Assembly (NCBI GenBank): GCA_003573635.1
Contig: QUTJ01031824.1
Location: 1-24,025, forward strand
Reading direction: 5' to 3'
Length of the DNA stretch: 24,025 nt
Source: Goniomonas avonlea
Taxonomy: Eukaryota; Cryptophyceae; Goniomonadida; Goniomonadaceae
This document shows positions 19,550-24,025 of the stretch, one piece after another (position 1 is the stretch's first letter; every line of letters begins with the position of its first letter). Made by a program: the position numbers and the translations under genes. The notes beneath the pieces were generated by a model. It was not told the DNA's origin. It searched no databases and saw only the letters and a list, made by a program, of their open reading frames with translations.

Positions 19550-20083
19550 CTATGCCTTTTTGCTTGACTTGCGGCGTAGTCTTAAGAACAGCAACGGGGC
19601 AACCAAATTCATCCCGTGGCAAAAGTGGAACACAACCCCGGATTTGTTTCTCAAATAAACACCTGCCAATATGATATAGAGGACATGGTATGCCCAAGCC
19701 AAATACCCTCCGCGCGTCGGCCGAACGCGCCCGCCATACAGCACCAAGTATTCTCCAAGGACGTATGCACCAATGGGGATGAACATGTCTGGTGTGAAAA
19801 CCTCAGGAGATGTACGCCTGTTGTATGCACCAACAAGAAGTTCGCAAACAAACTCAAAAACGAAGCGGCGGGCGACGGCGGAGCGCAGTGACAGCCCTTC
19901 CACAAAGAGCAGAGGCACCAACGCCGAAAGGACCCCGTGGCAGACAAGGTCCACGCAATTGTGAAACCAAGGAATGGTTTCAACACCCGTGCGAATCATA
20001 TTTGCGTTCGACCAGTGACAGGCCTCAGCAAAGACCCAGACCGCAGCCAGACCTCGCTTGCCCAGCATTTTTGTCTTGCGCAT
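19550..20083 (-). CDS. Unrecognised multi-pass membrane protein, intronless
   Basis: An open frame of 177 residues runs from the first ATG (20083) to the stop at 19550; the frame is also open upstream to a TTG at 20125. A basic N-terminus (MRKTKMLGKRGL) precedes four or five hydrophobic segments, among them HGVLSALVPLLFVEGL, MFIPIGAYVLGEYLVLYGG, AYHVLYIILAGVYL and HGMNLVAPLLFL. It ends in the basic tail RLRRKSSKKA. I do not recognise a family. Coding is supported by the long frame, the coherent membrane topology and its position in the alternating gene order; the plus-strand frames there are low in hydrophobic structure. It is the only gene in the window without an intron. A short upstream 5' exon cannot be excluded. 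Confidence 0.65.
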   Translation of the reverse strand: MRKTKMLGKRGLAAVWVFAEACHWSNANMIRTGVETIPWFHNCVDLVCHGVLSALVPLLFVEGLSLRSAVARRFVFEFVCELLVGAYNRRTSPEVFTPDMFIPIGAYVLGEYLVLYGGRVRPTRGGYLAWAYHVLYIILAGVYLRNKSGVVFHFCHGMNLVAPLLFLRLRRKSSKKA

Positions 20084-20245
20084 TTTGCCTGCAGTGCCAG
20101 TGGTTTTGGAGTCAAATTTGGACAAGTGGCGGTTGGTCGTCTACTAAATATGTCTATCTGGACGAGATAGAAGCTGATAGATGCGGCTGTTCAATGTTCA
20201 AATCAAGACTTCATACGAAACTGATCGGGAAATCCGGGCTTGCTC
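20084..20245. promoter_or_regulatory. Shared upstream region of divergent gene pair 4
   Basis: These 162 bp lie between the orphan membrane-protein ATG (minus) and the ABCF ATG (plus). No core motif stands out. Confidence 0.5.
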
Positions 20246-23200
20246 ATGGCGAAAGGAAGTGAGAAAGGTGGGGGAAAGGGCAGAGAAAAGGAAGCAGGTG
20301 GCAAAGGAAAGGACAAGAACGGCGGCAGTAAGGGCAACGAGAGTGGAGGAAAAGACGACACTAAAGGCAAGGGTCCTCAACCGAAAGGAGGTCAGGCCAA
20401 AGATGTCAAAGACGCCCAGAATCCCGGCAAGGGAAAGGGAGCAGCAGCTCCCAAAGGCGTGCCCCAATCGCAAGATAAGGGAAACAAAGGAGGGAAACAA
20501 CCACCAAAGCAAGAGCAATCCGCTGCCGCTGTCAAACAATCACGCAAAGCAGAGAAGGCAGCCTTCGAGGCAAGACGCAAGGCCGAAGTGGATGCAATGA
20601 TGGATATCGGTGGCACCAGTTCAGAAGAAGAGGAGTCCGAATCTGAGCCAGACCCTGATACGATGTCCGAGAAGCCCCAACCCAAGCAAGCAGAGGCGTC
20701 TGCCGTCACCGCAGTGAGGCGGAATCTACGAGATGCGCCGCTCAAAGATTATCTGGAAGAGGCTGACTCTAAGATTGAGGTTATTCTCGCAAAAGCTGCA
20801 GCCGGGGATTCGTTGACCCGCAAGGTACCTTTATTTGGGTCTTAGCATGGCACGGCAAACATCAATGAATACAGGAGAGAAAGATGCTGGAGCGACATCA
20901 GGAGCGGGAAAAAGAGGACCAACTACTCGCGTCACGCGCTGCTGTTGGACTCGACGCTTTTACGTTGAACGTTACTGGCACCGTTTCTTCGGCGACCGAC
21001 ATTGTTGTTGAGGTGATTGCGTCCGTGCTTCGACGGCCACTGACGCGACACCCCCAGAGCTTCAGCATTTCAGCGCCAAAGCGAGAACTCTTCCGTGAAG
21101 CCAACTTGCGTCTTGCAGCTGGCCACCGCTACGGGCTCTTGGCTCCCAATGGAACGTGCGTGGGGTTATTTTTCCAATGTGAACAAGAGACTTCGCTCCT
21201 GGTCTCGCCGCACCGACGCACCCTGCGAACGTTCTTTGCAGTACCTGATCACCCGTCCACATCCCTGACACACAGAACACATGCAGTGGCAAATCGACGC
21301 TGCTGAAGTACTTAGCGGCGGGCGTACTCGCTCCCGGTGCTGACGTTTTCATGGTGGAGCAGGAGGTCGCAGCATCCAACGTCCCCGTCGTGCATCAGGT
21401 GCATCATCGTGCTTTCTTGCCAGGGATTGTATTTCACATACCACTAATGGGGTTGCGGGTTAATGGGTTTGATGGAGTTGGGCGCGGGGAGTGGGGTGCT
21501 CAACCCCTGATGGGCATCAAGGGGCGTTTGCTGGTGTGCGCGTAGTGTATGTGCAATGCTCTCCATGAATTGTATGCGACTGTTTGAGGTTGCTGACCTA
21601 CGGGGGTTTTACGCTTTCCCAGGTGCTTGCAATGGATGCGCACAGGGCGTCAGTGGTGGTGGAGGAGGAGGCCCTCTTGCAGGAAATGGAAAAGGCCGAG
21701 GCCGATGGTTCATGGGACGACGCCGAGTGGAAGGCAGCAGTCGCGCGGCTCGCTGCTCTCGGGGATGTGAGTCCCCCCACAGCCCGCACCCGCACAGCGC
21801 ACGCGTGACAGTGTGCCTGCAGGCGTGCACACGCACACACGCACGCACACGCACAGCCGGCCCAGTCACCCGCGCTACGCCACGGACCCAAAATGAGCAA
21901 GCACAGATTCGAAGTCATTTTGCCTAATCTGACGTCCCCCCCGATTTGTCAGACCGCGAATCAAACTCAATGACACACACGTTCTCACACAGAGTGGGAG
22001 AGAGACACACACACAGGACGCACGCGCCCAGGCGTACTCGCATTCGCGCCACTCGCTGCGCGCACGCAACTGTCTTGCAATTGGCGGGGTGCAGAAGCAA
22101 CCTTGACAACGCAGCCGTATGCTGTCTCCAACCCAATGGATATGCCCTGACCTGCCTGATTGAGGCAGTGCATCTGCCTCAGTCTCTGATCGAGTGCCTC
22201 AGGAATTAATTGCAATGGGAGCAGACGAGGCCGAGGGACGTGCGCGACGCATACTGACAGGCCTCGGATTTACTTCTGAGATGCAGGTGCGATGCGAGAT
22301 GCATTTCGTTATCTTCTCAGTGAGAACTTTTGGGTGGAGAGGGCGAAGGGAGGGGGGGGGGACGAAGGGGGCAGATAGGTAGATGCGGGAGACAGCAGTG
22401 GCATCGCGCAGGGATCAGACACAGAGAGAGCGAGTCATCACGCGCGCAACCCGCCAGAGACATCACGGGCGCGGTCACACGGGCACCATCACACACACAC
22501 ACACAATCAGTCAGACATGGACGCAATCACAAACGCAATTGCAATCACACACAGTCAGAGATGGACGCAGTCAGACAACTGCATGTGTAATCACCTCTAC
22601 AGTGTGTGCATGAGTCAACCCGACCGCCATCCACACACTGCACGTGTGCGCACCTCTACAGTGTGTGCATGAGTCAACCCGACCGCCATCCACGCAGTCA
22701 GACACAATCACAAACGCTATCAAGGCACAGTCAACCCGCAATCAGACATGGACGCAATCGAACACACGGCAGACATGGACGCTGTCAGACCTGGACGTAC
22801 TCACACACGCAATCAGGACCGCGGGTCGGAGTCACTCAGTGGTGGCTGGCGTGCGCGGGTAAATCTTGCCGGAGCCTTGTTTCGCTCCCCGCAGCTCCTG
22901 CTTCTGGACGAGCCGACGAACCACTTGGATCTCGACGCGTGCGTTGCAGTGTTTGCCAAACGCTTCTGAACTGACAACATGTGATGGAGCCAGTTGTGTG
23001 GTGGTGGTGGTGGTGGTGGTGGTGGTGGTGGTGGTGTGTGGTGTGTGGTGTGTGGTGTGTGGTGTGTGGTGTGTGTGGTTGGTGCGGGTGTGTGGTGTGT
23101 GGTGTGGTGTGGTATGCAGTGTGTGGTGTGGTGTGTGGTATGCGATGTGGTGTGGCGGTTGGTGTGTGGTAAGCGGTTTGTGGCGGGGTGTGTGGTATGC

Positions 23201-24025
23201 GGTGCGGTTGCTGTGTCGTGTGCGGTGCGTTGTATGTGGTTTTTGGTGTGGTGTGTGTGGTGTGGTGTGTGTGCGTGTCCTTGTTTGGAGGGCGAATCGC
23301 CCATAACCCGACTTGGATGTTTTCTCTCCGTGCTTCTGAGTGCAGTGCAGCCGTTGCCCAGCGTGCCCCAGTCAGTGACAGCACGCTGCAACAGAGTGCT
23401 GTGGTTGGACCACTACCTCGCCGAGACTTGCAAGTCCACCATCCTCATTGTTTCTCACGACCAGGATTTTCTGGACGCGGTGAGTGCAATGCGTGCTGAG
23501 TTGTGGGGTGTATGCTGAGTGCGGTGAGTGCGGAATGCATGTTGAGTGCGGAATGAGTGCGGTGAGTGCGGAATGCATGTTGAGTGCGGAATGAGTGCGG
23601 TGAGTGCGGAATGCATTCCGTTTTCTCCGCGGGGGCAATCTACCCCACTGGCTGAGGCGTGCGCGCGCGCGTGTCCCACATTTTTCGTCGATCATTGGCC
23701 CCATCACTCTCACCCCACCCCCTGTTCCCTTTTCCCCTCCTCTCCCTCACCCCGCTCTCCCTCACCCTCTCGCTCTCCCTGCTCCCCCTTCCCACCCTGC
23801 TCCCATTTTGCTCCCTCCCTCTTTTCCCACAAAAATGCAATTCATGGGCCCTGCCATGGGACAGCACTGTTTTGGTCTGCACAAACCTCGCCCACTCTCT
23901 TGTTCTTGTCAACCTCATCCGCTCTCTCTCGTCCTTGTCCTTACGTCGCACCTCTGCAGGTGTGCACGAACCTCATCCACCTGCATGACTGCAAGCTGGA
24001 GTACTATGGCCCCGGGATTGCTGGA
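20246..24025 (+). CDS. ABCF-family ATPase (GCN20/ABCF type), 3' part outside window
   Basis: Exons 20246-20824, 20875-21012, 21058-21155, 21287-21398, 21623-21766, 22203-22286, 22817-22938, 23395-23479 and 23960-24025 give 476 residues so far, all phases matching. The first 190 residues are a Lys/Gly-rich, then acidic tail ([12 protein letters not shown]), as in eukaryotic ABCF1/GCN20 proteins. The first ABC domain follows: [20 protein letters not shown], Walker A APNGTGKSTLL split by an intron inside the codon for T, a linker with [17 protein letters not shown], signature LSGGWRARV, Walker [13 protein letters not shown], and switch histidine IVSHDQDFL, then [21 protein letters not shown] proteins are soluble twin-ATPases that act on ribosomes or eIF2 control; that role is family knowledge. 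The second ABC domain should lie beyond the window. Confidence 0.95.
21399..21622 (+). other. ABCF intron, 224 bp
   Basis: The donor GTGCATC and acceptor CTTTCCCAG are in phase 0 on both sides. The intron is G-rich (ATGGGGTTGCGGG types), with no repeat array and no exon. Confidence 0.7.
21767..22202 (+). repeat. ABCF intron with CA/CGCA repeats
   Basis: This 436-bp intron runs from GTGAGTCC to GTGCCTCAG. CACACGCACGCA-type repeats lie at 21820-21860 and 21970-22020. No exon was found in it. Confidence 0.7.
22287..22816 (+). repeat. ABCF intron with CA repeat, CAGTCAGACATGG repeats and a 43-bp duplication
   Basis: This 530-bp intron contains a G run (about 22353-22361), a CA run at about 22489-22504, scattered ATGGACGCA/AATCACA repeats, and an exact-looking 43-bp direct repeat (22592-22634 and 22651-22693) starting CACCTCTACAGTGTGTGC. 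Confidence 0.85.
22939..23394 (+). repeat. ABCF intron with GGT run and TGTGG satellite
   Basis: A TGG run at about 22999-23035 passes into TGTGG and TGTGTGG repeats to about 23280. The intron donor GTGCGTTGC and acceptor CTGCAACAG join GAC-GC to A-GTG-CTG, giving [12 protein letters not shown] as in the family. Confidence 0.9.
23480..23959 (+). repeat. ABCF intron with 38-bp repeat resembling its own donor, then a pyrimidine tract
   Basis: The unit starting GTGAGTGCGGAATGCATG occurs at 23524-23561 and 23562-23599, and partly at 23600-23616. The exon/intron border itself reads GCGGTGAGTGC. A CT-rich stretch at 23700-23825 leads towards the acceptor CCTCTGCAG. Confidence 0.88.

Noticed and set aside
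22813-23391. Minus-strand frames with poly-His/Pro/Thr
   Set aside because: They are opposite the TGG/TGTGG satellite in an ABCF intron and opposite a conserved ABC exon, so a repeat artefact.

Overview
This is nuclear DNA of an intron-rich unicellular eukaryote. It shows no bacterial features: conserved proteins are split into small exons by GT-AG introns, and the reading frame can be carried across nearly every junction. I built the exon chains by eye, from splice consensus, phase matching and remembered family sequences. The gene set (coactosin, PAN3 with a CCCH finger, MTFP1, an SLC45/plant-SUT-type sugar carrier, ABCF) is broadly eukaryotic and does not fix the lineage.

Eight genes are visible, and their strands alternate without exception. 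(1) Coactosin-like actin regulator, minus, 1-826, 3' end outside the window. (2) Unrecognised proline-rich single-pass membrane protein with a coiled coil, plus, 1052-4551. (3) ACSF3-like acyl/malonyl-CoA synthetase, minus, 5952-7922, with no C-terminal domain found. (4) MTFP1, plus, 8097-8814. (5) PAN3 deadenylase adaptor, minus, 9117-15512, about 20 exons. (6) SLC45/SUT-type sugar-proton symporter, plus, 15657-19382. (7) Orphan multi-pass membrane protein, minus, 19550-20083, intronless. (8) ABCF ATPase, plus, 20246 to beyond the window end. The genes form four head-to-head pairs, each sharing 144-225 bp of upstream DNA, and are separated by tail-to-tail gaps.

Introns fall into two classes. 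Many are minimal (36-50 nt). The long ones (200-620 nt) nearly all hold tandem repeats, microsatellites, hairpins or, in one case, a foldback MITE-like element. Several repeats lie at splice sites or resemble the intron's own donor, as if introns grow by tandem duplication at their ends.

The genes are not one pathway. PAN3 (mRNA deadenylation) and ABCF (translation) concern mRNA. MTFP1 and the ACSF3-like protein are mitochondrial by family. Coactosin acts on the cytoskeleton. The carrier and the two orphan proteins are in membranes. No RNA gene, CRISPR array, virus-like element or prokaryotic signal was seen.
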